From a virus: 25,304 nucleotides of DNA. Positions 13,943-20,964 of the stretch are shown in pieces; the stretch's first letter is position 1, and every line of letters begins with the position of its first letter. The position numbers and the translations under genes were made by a program. Location: IMG/VR virus record IMGVR_UViG_3300028800_000297, positions 1-25,304 of that record; one strand, written 5' to 3'. Under the pieces are notes generated by a model. The model ran no database searches and had not been told where the DNA came from. It worked only from the letters and a program-made list of their open reading frames with translations.

Positions 13943-14980
13943 ATGGAGTATTCCAACAAAGCCTACTTGAACACTGTTGTAGGCGCAAACGCTAATCGTG
14001 AGGATCTCTCGAATACCCTCTACCTCACGGACGGACCGCAGCGTCCCATCGTCGCAAGCATTCAGCACACCCGTGCAACCAACACCACGCACAAGTGGCG
14101 TGAGATTGGTCTGACCGTTGCTTCGCGTACCGCCGTCGCCGGTGGCGGTGCCACGTATGCGGAAGGCGGCTTGCCCAACGCGAACGCCCAGACGCCGACC
14201 CAGCCGGTGAACGTCACCTGCAACGTCGGTCGTTTGGCGCAGGTGTCGGACAACGAAATGGCCGCGTTCAATGGTGGTGGCGCGATTCAACTTGCCGAGG
14301 GCGAGATGGAACGCCTCATCCAGGATGCGATCGACTTCGAGTCGGCCCTGGTGGCTATCGAAGTGATGAACCAGATGGAGTGGATGCACGTTACCGGCTC
14401 CGCGTCGAACACGACGATGGAAGGCGGCGAGTGCAACGGTCTTATCACCTGGATCACCACGACCAACGGAGCGTACTCGGTCGCCACTGGCGGCACGAGC
14501 ACGATTCCGGTGCAGATGCAGGAGATGTTCCTCAAGGACGGCGGTCGCGGTTCGGCCCAGAACTACCCGGCGTTGCACGCCGACACCTACCTGGTGCCGC
14601 CCGAGCTCATCCCGGACTTCAACTCGTATGTTGCCAATGGCGCAGGTCGTCCGGTTGCGGTAACGCTCACGGCTGACCAGGCTGCGATTGGTCTTCCGGC
14701 TGGTGTCTCGGTGAGTTCGTACAACGACGGCTTCGCTCAAGTGAAGATCGAGGTTGAGCCCTACCTGTCGCCGGCATACAACACCTCGGTGTCGCAGCCG
14801 AGCATCCTTGCGATTCGCAAGGCTCAAATCAAGCAGGCCGACCTCATTCCGTTCGGTGCCAACCCGTTGGCGAAGACGGACACGAGCATCAAGCGTCTCA
14901 TCAACTGCGTCTTCACGCAAGAGCACAGCGTTGCGAAGCACACGTACATCATTCCGAACGTGACTTCGGCGGTCGCTTAA
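13943..14980 (+). CDS. Major capsid protein (SU10/DUF5309-like)
   Basis: 345 residues, ATG with GGAG 7 bases upstream. The C-terminal part is characteristic: IPFGANPLAKTDTSIKRLI, then FTQEHSVAKHTYI, as in the SU10/DUF5309 capsid family with an HK97-like fold. The N-terminal part contains a long acidic helix (LAEGEMERLIQDAIDFE). It follows protease and scaffold genes and has very even, C/G-ending codons, as expected for a highly expressed gene. It builds the capsid shell. A long antisense frame opposite it is a codon-bias shadow. Confidence 0.87.
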   Translation: MEYSNKAYLNTVVGANANREDLSNTLYLTDGPQRPIVASIQHTRATNTTHKWREIGLTVASRTAVAGGGATYAEGGLPNANAQTPTQPVNVTCNVGRLAQVSDNEMAAFNGGGAIQLAEGEMERLIQDAIDFESALVAIEVMNQMEWMHVTGSASNTTMEGGECNGLITWITTTNGAYSVATGGTSTIPVQMQEMFLKDGGRGSAQNYPALHADTYLVPPELIPDFNSYVANGAGRPVAVTLTADQAAIGLPAGVSVSSYNDGFAQVKIEVEPYLSPAYNTSVSQPSILAIRKAQIKQADLIPFGANPLAKTDTSIKRLINCVFTQEHSVAKHTYIIPNVTSAVA

Positions 14981-14995
14981 CCCTAACCGTATTCT

Positions 14996-15022
14996 GTAGG
15001 GCTGGATTGCTTCTGGCCCTAC
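14996..15022 (+). terminator. Hairpin after the capsid gene (recurring type)
   Basis: GTAGGGC at 14996-15002 pairs with GCCCTAC at 15016-15022. The stem continues inward with two G-U wobbles and two further pairs around TTGCT. No good U-tract follows (TTCATT). It probably protects or marks the 3' end of the capsid message or acts as a partial terminator. It belongs to the hairpin group also seen at 15264, 15845 and 20919. Confidence 0.55.
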
Positions 15023-15041
15023 TTCATTCTCGGAGGCCAAG

Positions 15042-15245
15042 ATGGCTGTTGTATTAGACTTGACCCAGAGCGGTTCGGGTAGCACCAAGATTGCGGCGCA
15101 ACCCGGTGACACCGTTTCTTTCCAAATCGCCAACACGCTCATCAATGATGAGGCTGCTCTGGCGACGGCGATGACTGCGCTCGGTGCGCTTACCGCCGTG
15201 ACTGGCGTCACTTTCACCTTCTCTCTGGCTGGCGGCGCGTCCTAA
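15042..15245 (+). CDS. Small protein after the capsid gene, possible decoration protein
   Basis: 67 residues, ATG with GGAGG 5 bases upstream. The sequence is beta-like and free of Cys (VVLDLTQSGSGSTKIAAQPG, then DTVSFQIANTL), ending GVTFTFSLAGGAS. Its place after the major capsid gene and its strong ribosome binding site suggest an abundant virion protein, such as a head decoration protein. That is inferred from position only. Confidence 0.6.
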   Translation: MAVVLDLTQSGSGSTKIAAQPGDTVSFQIANTLINDEAALATAMTALGALTAVTGVTFTFSLAGGAS

Positions 15246-15263
15246 ACCGTCTTCCGGCAACCC

Positions 15264-15289
15264 GTGCGGCTGGCTTCGGCTGGCCGCAC
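15264..15289 (+). terminator. UUCG-capped hairpin (recurring type)
   Basis: GTGCGGC at 15264-15270 pairs with GCCGCAC at 15283-15289. The stem continues through a T-G and G-T wobble pair and two GC pairs to a TTCG tetraloop (15275-15278), 11 pairs in all. No U-tract follows directly. Such stable loops usually shield the 3' end or stop RNA decay. Confidence 0.55.
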
Positions 15290-15311
15290 CATACAGCCGC
15301 TCATTTATTTC

Positions 15312-15326
15312 TGACTACAGGAGTCA
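15312..15326 (+). promoter_or_regulatory. Ribosome-binding-site hairpin
   Basis: TGACT 15312-15316 pairs with AGTCA 15322-15326 around ACAGG. The ribosome binding site AGGAG (15319-15323) of the secreted protein gene lies in the loop and 3' arm. The stem is only 5 pairs, so it may be weak. Confidence 0.35.
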
Positions 15327-15328
15327 CC

Positions 15329-15817
15329 ATGAAGCGTTTACTCGCAGCGGCTGCATTCGCCGCCATGACGTTCGCGTCGTTCGCCCCGGCATCGGCGCAG
15401 GTTTACAAAGACAGCCAACTCGTTAACGCGAGCGGGCTGTGCACTCAGATCATCTCGGGATACCCGGTGGGCTGTGCGCCGACGATCGGCGACAAGCAGT
15501 TCACCTATGATGCGGGTTCGACCAAGACGCTGACGCAGTTCATCGCTGCGCCCACGGCTGGGTCGGTTCGCATTGCGTCGGGCTTCGTGTACGGCGTTGA
15601 GTCGGCCACTGGCGGCACGCTGGAGCTTGAGACTGGTACCGGTACGAACTGCGCGTCGAACACAACGATTCTGTTCGCGGTTGCTCTCGGTGCCTCGGGT
15701 CTGGTGACTGTCACGCTTCCCCAACTGATCGCGCCGGCAAAGACGGCGGTGTGCTTCTTCGTATCGGCGGGCACGCTCGTTGACGGCGGAGCCTTCGGGA
15801 CTTACGCGGTCTATTAG
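15329..15817 (+). CDS. Secreted small protein, paralog of the gene at 2837
   Basis: 162 residues with a clear signal peptide (MKRLLAAAAFAAMTFASFAP, cleavage likely after ASA, residue 23). The mature protein shares with the 2837 product the segment around VESATGGTLELETGTG, TNCASNT and the ending GTYAVY. It has the same spacing of four Cys. It lies inside the head gene block right after the capsid genes and has a strong ribosome binding site, so it is likely made late and in quantity. A virion protein with a Sec signal would be unusual. An exported late protein acting on the cell envelope is more likely, but unproven. Confidence 0.8.
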   Translation: MKRLLAAAAFAAMTFASFAPASAQVYKDSQLVNASGLCTQIISGYPVGCAPTIGDKQFTYDAGSTKTLTQFIAAPTAGSVRIASGFVYGVESATGGTLELETGTGTNCASNTTILFAVALGASGLVTVTLPQLIAPAKTAVCFFVSAGTLVDGGAFGTYAVY

Positions 15818-15844
15818 TCTTCGTTAGGAGACCGCGCCCCCAAG

Positions 15845-15876
15845 GGGGCTGACTTCGGTTGGCCCCTACGATTTTT
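15845..15876 (+). terminator. UUCG hairpin with delayed U-tract (recurring type)
   Basis: GGGGC 15845-15849 pairs with GCCCC 15862-15866. The stem continues through T-G and G-T wobbles, A-T and C-G to a TTCG loop (15854-15857). A run of five T at 15872-15876 begins 5 bases after the stem, so termination would be partial. Confidence 0.55.
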
Positions 15877-15878
15877 AT

Positions 15879-15891
15879 CTTTCCGTGAAAG
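15879..15891 (+). promoter_or_regulatory. Ribosome-binding-site hairpin of the adaptor gene
   Basis: CTTTC 15879-15883 pairs with GAAAG 15887-15891 around CGT. The likely ribosome binding site AAAGG (15888-15892) lies in the 3' arm, 9 bases before ATG 15902. Weak but of the same layout as at 13919, 19641 and 21787. Confidence 0.3.
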
Positions 15892-15901
15892 GTCGGGTTG
15901 A

Positions 15902-17110
15902 ATGGCGTACCTTGTAAACCCGCCCTCTTACCTTTCGTTGGCAACCTTCAAGGGTATGGCCAACGACCTGGACATCTCGTCCTATACCGACGCGCAGCTT
16001 ATTCAGAAGCTCAATGCGGGGTCGGCTTGGGCGAACTCCATCATGCGCCGCAACCTCCTGGCGCAAGAGCAGACCATCCGCTACATCGGTGATGGCACCG
16101 ATAAGCTGGATCTCGGCAAAGAGCCGTTGCTCTACATCAAGCGAGCGCAGATCGTGATTCCGGGGCCTACGGGACTGGCCGTTCCGGTCAACGAGCTCCT
16201 GGTGGACTACGAACATGGCGAGATTTTTGAGTATGCGCCACTGTACTTCGCGGGTGCTGGCTATCGGTCGATCTTCCCCAAGGGTGCGCCATTTGACGTA
16301 ACCCTGGGCTGGGGATATGGCTACACCGTTGCGGTTGCACCTCCGATTGCGCTCTCCGATGTGTCGGGTAGCGGAACGGGGCTGACGGCAGGCGCTTACA
16401 ATGTCGCGGTCACGGCCAAGACGTTCTGGGGCGAGACTTCTGCGATCGTGCAGCAGTACACCAACTCCTCTGGCTTCATCAACATCGTGGTAACGTCGGG
16501 GATAGGCGTCTACACCTACCGAGTCTACCTGTCGAGCGCGGCGCATAACACCACGCTCAACGGCGGCATCTCAGCGGGTGTATCGAGCCTGGTGGTGACT
16601 TCGGCAACGGGCATCACGGCGAATGCCTACTACCTCTTGGATACCGGAGTCGGAACCCAAGAAGTGGTGCAGGTGGCGTCAAGCTACGCTAGTGGGACAA
16701 CGATTCCGCTGGCTGCGGCAACGGCCAACGCCCACCTCACGGGCGTTCCGTTCATCCCAGCCCCGATGAATACGGCAGAGCTTCCGGTGACGGCGTTCGG
16801 TGGCAACCCCATCACCTTCATTGCCAACTCGCTGGTGCCGAGCAACAATCTTGTGTCGGCCACGTTGCCGACGACGGACACCAGCGCACCACCGTTGCCT
16901 TGGGAGTTGCAGGAGGCTGTTCGCCTTCTTGTTCTGTCCAGTCTTTACGAGCAGAACAATCTCGCCAATCGCGGCCTGTACCAGCAGAAATCCGGTGAGC
17001 GATCGCTGACATGGAAATCCACGGAGGGCATGAGCGGTAAGGGTGTGCCAACGATGGCCAGTCAGGCCGAGCAGTTGCTGACCGGATACAAGTACCAGGG
17101 CATCGTGTAA
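15902..17110 (+). CDS. Head-tail adaptor with inserted beta domains
   Basis: 402 residues. The N-terminal about 150 residues (YLSLATFKGMANDLDISSYT, then LIQKLNAGSAWANSIMRR) and the C-terminal segment (PWELQEAVRLLVLSSLYEQ) resemble the helical gp6/gp15-type connector that sits under the portal. Between them are a FN3/Ig-like domain (about 165-215, GAYNVAVTAKTFWGETSA) and a second beta domain (about 216-284, TLNGGISAGVSS, then QEVVQV and ANAHLTG). The latter recurs in the tail tube protein. Typical adaptors are 100-250 residues, so this one is long. Confidence 0.72.
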   Translation: MAYLVNPPSYLSLATFKGMANDLDISSYTDAQLIQKLNAGSAWANSIMRRNLLAQEQTIRYIGDGTDKLDLGKEPLLYIKRAQIVIPGPTGLAVPVNELLVDYEHGEIFEYAPLYFAGAGYRSIFPKGAPFDVTLGWGYGYTVAVAPPIALSDVSGSGTGLTAGAYNVAVTAKTFWGETSAIVQQYTNSSGFINIVVTSGIGVYTYRVYLSSAAHNTTLNGGISAGVSSLVVTSATGITANAYYLLDTGVGTQEVVQVASSYASGTTIPLAAATANAHLTGVPFIPAPMNTAELPVTAFGGNPITFIANSLVPSNNLVSATLPTTDTSAPPLPWELQEAVRLLVLSSLYEQNNLANRGLYQQKSGERSLTWKSTEGMSGKGVPTMASQAEQLLTGYKYQGIV

Positions 17111-17497
17111 ATGGGCGACTCATTCAACCCTGCGGTGCTGACATCCAAAGCTATCTCGTGGCCCCAAGACATCGACACTGTGACGATCGTTCGATACGCA
17201 ACCACGGTGCCGGGCGGTGTGCCAACGAGCACGCCCACCACGATCTACAGTGGTGCTGGTGACTTCCAAGAAGGCGGCGGCGGCATCTACTACAACCCCG
17301 AGGGCGCAGTAGAGGAAGCCGAAGCAAAGTTATTCATTGACGCCACGCCGCTGCCCACCTTTGAGGTGGATGATCGCGTGACGTATGCCGGTGATGGCAA
17401 GACGTATGCGGTGGTGTCGGTCAACTATAAGCCGTTTGCCTTCCCGTACATCGAGCTTCTGCTCAAGCGCGGCCCGGGCAAGGATGTGCAGAAGTGA
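17111..17497 (+). CDS. Head-closure / head-tail joining protein (probable)
   Basis: 128 residues, ATG right after the adaptor stop. The sequence is beta-rich, with a Gly-rich turn (DFQEGGGGIYYNPEG) and FEVDDRVTYAGDGKTYAVVS, the usual pattern of small beta-barrel closure proteins (SPP1 gp16-like). It would seal the connector after packaging. The function rests on place and fold-like pattern rather than on a conserved active motif. Confidence 0.6.
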   Translation: MGDSFNPAVLTSKAISWPQDIDTVTIVRYATTVPGGVPTSTPTTIYSGAGDFQEGGGGIYYNPEGAVEEAEAKLFIDATPLPTFEVDDRVTYAGDGKTYAVVSVNYKPFAFPYIELLLKRGPGKDVQK

Positions 17498-17652
17498 AGC
17501 GCTCTCGCGTAATCCTTCGCCAACTCAAACAGCGCAAGACGAAGACGGCCAACAAGTCTGCGGCCAAGTGGTCAACGGTAATCCCGGGAGAGATTGGCGA
17601 GCCACTGCACGCAAAGTCCCGTCGTTCGATGCGCCAATGCTTCGCTCGTTAG
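17494..17652 (+). CDS. Small, very basic protein, 52 aa
   Basis: GTG 17494 overlaps the previous stop (GTGA). The product is strongly basic (MKRSRVILRQLKQRKTKTAN, then KSRRSMRQCFAR). It could bind nucleic acid or packaged DNA, or be a connector-stage accessory protein. No family is recognised. The TAG stop overlaps the AGGAG ribosome binding site of the next gene. Confidence 0.5.
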   Translation: MKRSRVILRQLKQRKTKTANKSAAKWSTVIPGEIGEPLHAKSRRSMRQCFAR

Positions 17653-17661
17653 GAGAAGATA

Positions 17662-17961
17662 TTGTCACCAAGAGATTTTGCCTACTGGCTTCAGGGATTT
17701 TTCGAGATTACCGGTAAGGATGCCACGCTAACCAACGATCAGGTGGAGATGGTTCGCCGTCATCTCGATACGGTATTCGAGCACGAGGTGCTTGAGCGCA
17801 CGAGCGAGGAGCAACGTCGATTAGACGAAGCGCATAATCCTCCGGGGCTTAAGCCGTCCGACTTTCCTCGGGACTGGAATGACATCCAGAATCCGCCCGA
17901 CCCGGGCAACCTTTATTGGTCTTATACGACCGTACCGGGTTGGCCAATAATCACCTGCTAA
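17662..17961 (+). CDS. Conserved phage protein of the FAYWLQGFFE type, 99 aa
   Basis: TTG 17662 with AGGAG 6 bases upstream. The N-terminus SPRDFAYWLQGFFEITGKD and the following LTNDQVEMVRRHLDTVFEHE match a widespread small phage protein that I recognise by pattern but whose function is not known. The C-terminus is Pro/Trp-rich. Located among head-tail connector genes. Confidence 0.72.
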   Translation: MSPRDFAYWLQGFFEITGKDATLTNDQVEMVRRHLDTVFEHEVLERTSEEQRRLDEAHNPPGLKPSDFPRDWNDIQNPPDPGNLYWSYTTVPGWPIITC

Positions 17962-17983
17962 AGATTCTCCACGGGAGGGCGGC

Positions 17984-18121
17984 ATGAAGAACTTACTGTC
18001 GGTCCTCTCCGATTCGCGGGTGTTGGTAATCCTGGGCGTTGCGGCGGTTTACGGATGCATGGTTCTGGTAGACAAGTACGGACCCAAGACGCCCCGCGAT
18101 CCTGAAGACTGGTATCTGTGA
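17984..18121 (+). CDS. Small membrane protein, 45 aa
   Basis: ATG 17984 with GGGAGG upstream. One transmembrane segment is visible (VLVILGVAAVYGCMVLV, about residues 13-29), with a charged C-terminal tail (DKYGPKTPRDPEDWYL). Its stop overlaps the next GTG (GTGA). It may be a second holin-like or membrane-anchored accessory; the place among tail genes gives no direct function. Confidence 0.6.
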   Translation: MKNLLSVLSDSRVLVILGVAAVYGCMVLVDKYGPKTPRDPEDWYL

Positions 18122-18645
18122 AGTTAAGCATCCGGGTAGCCGGTGCAGACAAGATTCGCGGTAAGCTGGCAGCGATGGGCGCACGCCTGCGCGATCTTGG
18201 ACCAGCCTACCTTCGCAGCAGTGTGGTCGTTCTGACCGCAGCACAGGGTAGAATCCGGGCAGACGGTCCTGGTTGGCCCCCAACTGCAGAGACTGAGCGC
18301 GGCTCCCCATTGTATCGCAGCGGTGCGCTGTTTCGTTCGTTGCAAGTCGGTGGCGAGGGCAACGTGCAGGAGATTCTGGCTAACGGCATCCGGGTTGGAA
18401 GCAATCTGCGGACGCCAGATGGCCAGTATAATATTGCTAGACTACAGCAGTACGGGACGGGACCGATAACGCCCAAGAACGGCAAGCTCCTCGTCTTCGA
18501 GATCAATGGGCATAAGGTTTTCTCCAAAGGAACGAAGGGTGTACCACCGCGCCCATTTCTCTTTATCTCTGGCGATGATGCTCAGAGAGTAGCCGGTGTA
18601 TTCAGCAGCTATGTAATGGGGGGCGGGACAAATGTCAGTTCTTAG
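18118..18645 (+). CDS. Tail completion / virion morphogenesis protein (Phage_tail_S, gpG-like)
   Basis: 175 residues, GTG start overlapping the previous stop. The segment GWPPTAETERGSPLYRSGAL and the C-terminal RPFLFISGDDAQRV follow the Phage_tail_S / Mu gpG pattern, as does LQQYGTGPITPKNG. Such proteins complete the tail or neck before head-tail joining. The basic N-terminal helix (DKIRGKLAAMGARLRD) also fits. Next gene overlaps by 14 bases. Confidence 0.7.
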   Translation: MKLSIRVAGADKIRGKLAAMGARLRDLGPAYLRSSVVVLTAAQGRIRADGPGWPPTAETERGSPLYRSGALFRSLQVGGEGNVQEILANGIRVGSNLRTPDGQYNIARLQQYGTGPITPKNGKLLVFEINGHKVFSKGTKGVPPRPFLFISGDDAQRVAGVFSSYVMGGGTNVSS

Positions 18646-19225
18646 CCCTGCAGAACTAAGTGATGCACAGTGGACGTATCTCGTCGCCGCGTTGAAGTCG
18701 GAAGCGGGACTTGGTTCACCACCATCGGGCACAACCTCGGGCAACAGGCTGACCGGCATTCAGTATGTCGGTGCTGGATACCATCTTTGGACCGAGAGCA
18801 ACCCGTCGATCGGCGTGCAACTCAAGGAGTGCCGCGAATACAATGGCGATGCCTTCGGGCTGCGCTCCGCAACAAGCCGCCATGTGTTTGTCTCTACCTT
18901 TGACATCATCATTGGTGTCCAGTCCACGGATGCCACGGCAAGCTCGCGCTTTGGGGCCAACATCAAGGCAAACGCGGAAGATGCGATGTTCCTGTTGCGC
19001 CCTTACATCTCGGGGCCTTCAGGATCACCCGGTTCGGGAATCAGCGCGGTTCTACGTGATCCGCAGTATCGTCTTTTAGGTTCTACGAACGGACAGAACA
19101 ACTGCGCCCGGTCGCAAATCACGGGCATAGATTACGAATGGGAAATCGGACCCGGCGAAAACGCTCAGATGTGGGCGTATGGACTCATTACGTTACAGGC
19201 CGGCGCACTCGTACAGATCGGATAA
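18632..19225 (+). CDS. Tail terminator-like protein (probable)
   Basis: 197 residues from ATG 18632, overlapping the previous gene by 14 bases. It has a helical start (LSPAELSDAQWTYLVAALKS) followed by beta strands (HVFVSTFDIIIGVQS; YEWEIGPGENAQMWAYGLIT). The order just before the tail tube gene and the size are those of a tail terminator, which caps the tail tube. No defining motif is seen, so this is inference. Confidence 0.5.
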   Translation: MSVLSPAELSDAQWTYLVAALKSEAGLGSPPSGTTSGNRLTGIQYVGAGYHLWTESNPSIGVQLKECREYNGDAFGLRSATSRHVFVSTFDIIIGVQSTDATASSRFGANIKANAEDAMFLLRPYISGPSGSPGSGISAVLRDPQYRLLGSTNGQNNCARSQITGIDYEWEIGPGENAQMWAYGLITLQAGALVQIG

Positions 19226-19240
19226 CTAGGAGGCCAGCAA

Positions 19241-19576
19241 GTGGCTAAGACTCTGAAATATACGTCGCCTTATCAAGACAAGGCGCTATTCCCCGAGGTT
19301 GGCCTCGTTTTCCATCGCGATGTGCCCAAGGTCGTTACTGACGAACAGGCTGCGATTCTGCTTGCCCGTCACGAGTATCCCTTCGTTGAGGGTGATAATG
19401 CGATGGTCACGGAGCACGCCAAGAAGTACCCCAACTTCGTGCCGCACCCCAACCCTTTGGTGGGTCAGCAGAAGCATCCGCACCTTGAGTTATGCGACGA
19501 TGCTGCACCCGCTCCGGTGGAACGGCCAGCGTTCACGCCGACTCCCGTCGTGGCTCCTGACGTAAAAGCCGCCTAA
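19241..19576 (+). CDS. Hypothetical protein before the tail tube gene, 111 aa
   Basis: GTG 19241 with AGGAGG 7 bases upstream, so translation should be strong. The N-terminus KTLKYTSPYQDKALFPEVGL is beta-like. A helical stretch (VVTDEQAAILLARHEYPFVE) follows, then a Pro-rich tail (PAPVERPAFTPTPVVAPD). No family recognised. The position suggests a tail accessory protein. Confidence 0.6.
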   Translation: MAKTLKYTSPYQDKALFPEVGLVFHRDVPKVVTDEQAAILLARHEYPFVEGDNAMVTEHAKKYPNFVPHPNPLVGQQKHPHLELCDDAAPAPVERPAFTPTPVVAPDVKAA

Positions 19577-19592
19577 CTCTTTTTCAGCGCGT

Positions 19593-19653
19593 GCGTGGCA
19601 TTGAGTCACGCTCCTCTTGAGCGACATACCGTGTCGCTATTCCCGTTTGGGAG
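19593..19653 (+). promoter_or_regulatory. Three-hairpin leader of the tail tube gene
   Basis: The first hairpin is GCGTG 19593-19597 with CACGC 19607-19611. The second is AGCGACA 19620-19626 pairing perfectly with TGTCGCT 19632-19638 around TACCG. The third is TCCC 19641-19644 with GGGA 19649-19652. The last covers the GGGAG ribosome binding site, 6 bases before the start codon. The layout parallels the capsid leader. Confidence 0.5.
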
Positions 19654-19659
19654 CCCACA

Positions 19660-20907
19660 ATGCCCGGTCTATTCGTCCCTCAAGGGGAACTCGAAACCCT
19701 CGGCATCGGTAAGGAAACCACGTTTGGAACCCTTGCCACGCCGACCATCTGGCACTGCTTCAAATCGTTCCAACCCAAGACGACCGTAGACGCGATCGCT
19801 CGCGCCCCCCGCGCCTCTATCGCACAACCGGCCCCAGGTACGGGCGGACGCTCGGTGTCCATGACGCTCGACGTTGAGCCGGATCCCGACACCTTCCCGC
19901 AGCTTCTGGCCTACACGCTTGGCTCGCAGACGGGTCCGGCGACGACGCTGTATTCGTCCACGCTTAACGGTGCAGTGACGGCTGGCAACACCTCGATCAC
20001 GGTGGCGTCGTCGCTGTTCTGCTATACCGGCGAGTCGATTTCGATTGGCGGCACGACCCCGGAAACGGTGGTCATCTCGCAGGTCAACGGCGCGAACATC
20101 AAGCTAAAGACGGCGCTGGCGAATAACCATGCCAACAATGCGACGGTAACGGCGACTGGCGGAACGGGCGGCGGTGGCGGCGGTGGCAAGCTCATCACCA
20201 TGACGATGGGAAGCCCGCTTCCCTCGTTCTCACTTGAGGTCGCACGACCGGGCGCAACGTCCACGGACTACCTGGGATCGTGCGTTGACCAACTAACCCT
20301 CTCATGCGCTGCGAAACAGGGCCTTCAGGCCAAGTTCTCGCTGTTGGCACAGAACGACGTTACGCAGGGTTCTCCGACGACAGCGGCACTGTCGGTACTC
20401 AACCCCTACATCTTCGAGCAGCAGTTCACGTTTGCTCAGATGGGCGGCGAAGTTCTTGGTGGCGGCACGGCGGCTTCGCTGCTGTCGTTCCAGTTGACCA
20501 TCAACAACAACCTCAACAAGAACTACTGGACGTTCGGCTCAGGTAATATCGTTCGCTCGTTCCCGGAGCAGCAGCGCAAGGTATCGGGCACGGTGACGCT
20601 TGGCTTCGAGTCCTCGACGCAGTTGACGAACTTCAACTCGGCGCAGAGTGGCGGAAACAACACCCTCTATTCGATGATTATTCCGTTGGTTGCGACTGAT
20701 CTAACGTCGGTCACCAACCCGATGGCGATGGGTATTTACATGCCCAAGATATTCCTGCAGACGATGGACATTCAGGATGACACCAGCAAGGCGCTGCAGG
20801 TCACCTATTCGTTCTCGTGCGGCGAGTCGGACGTTGCGAACGAGGCAACCGGCCCCAATGACAACATCACGATCTACTCGATCAACAGCGCGTCGGCGCA
20901 ATACTAA
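19660..20907 (+). CDS. Major tail tube protein (probable) with inserted beta domain
   Basis: 415 residues, ATG with GGGAG 6 bases upstream. The start (LETLGIGKETTFGTLATPT) and the middle and C-terminal beta parts (LTINNNLNKNYWTFGSGNI) fit a tail tube subunit. An extra domain at about 101-168 (TLNGAVTAGNTS, then TVVISQVNGANIKL) is related to the one in the adaptor and is followed by a poly-Gly linker (about 168-176). It would polymerise around the tape measure and may display the extra domain outside. Located before the chaperones, as usual. Confidence 0.77.
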   Translation: MPGLFVPQGELETLGIGKETTFGTLATPTIWHCFKSFQPKTTVDAIARAPRASIAQPAPGTGGRSVSMTLDVEPDPDTFPQLLAYTLGSQTGPATTLYSSTLNGAVTAGNTSITVASSLFCYTGESISIGGTTPETVVISQVNGANIKLKTALANNHANNATVTATGGTGGGGGGGKLITMTMGSPLPSFSLEVARPGATSTDYLGSCVDQLTLSCAAKQGLQAKFSLLAQNDVTQGSPTTAALSVLNPYIFEQQFTFAQMGGEVLGGGTAASLLSFQLTINNNLNKNYWTFGSGNIVRSFPEQQRKVSGTVTLGFESSTQLTNFNSAQSGGNNTLYSMIIPLVATDLTSVTNPMAMGIYMPKIFLQTMDIQDDTSKALQVTYSFSCGESDVANEATGPNDNITIYSINSASAQY

Positions 20908-20918
20908 AGAACAACGCT

Positions 20919-20948
20919 GCGAGGGCTGGCCTATTGGTCGGCCCTCGC
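20919..20948 (+). promoter_or_regulatory. Long hairpin after the tail tube gene (recurring type)
   Basis: GCGAGGGC 20919-20926 pairs with GCCCTCGC 20941-20948. It continues inward for 5 further pairs (with two G-U wobbles) to a TATT loop, 13 pairs in all. No U-tract follows. It begins 11 bases after the tail gene stop and ends 4 bases before the GAGGAG site of the next gene, so it may shield the message end or influence initiation. Confidence 0.6.
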
Positions 20949-20964
20949 CAATGAGGAGTCAGTC

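Noticed and set aside
13940-15217. Long minus-strand open frame (425 codons) opposite the major capsid gene
   Set aside because: It mirrors the capsid gene, has Arg/His/Val-biased composition typical of antisense shadows of GC-rich genes, and has no ribosome binding site or neighbour on that strand.
15875-16546. Minus-strand open frame (223 codons) opposite the adaptor gene
   Set aside because: Arg-rich shadow composition, no start signal, no operon context on the minus strand.
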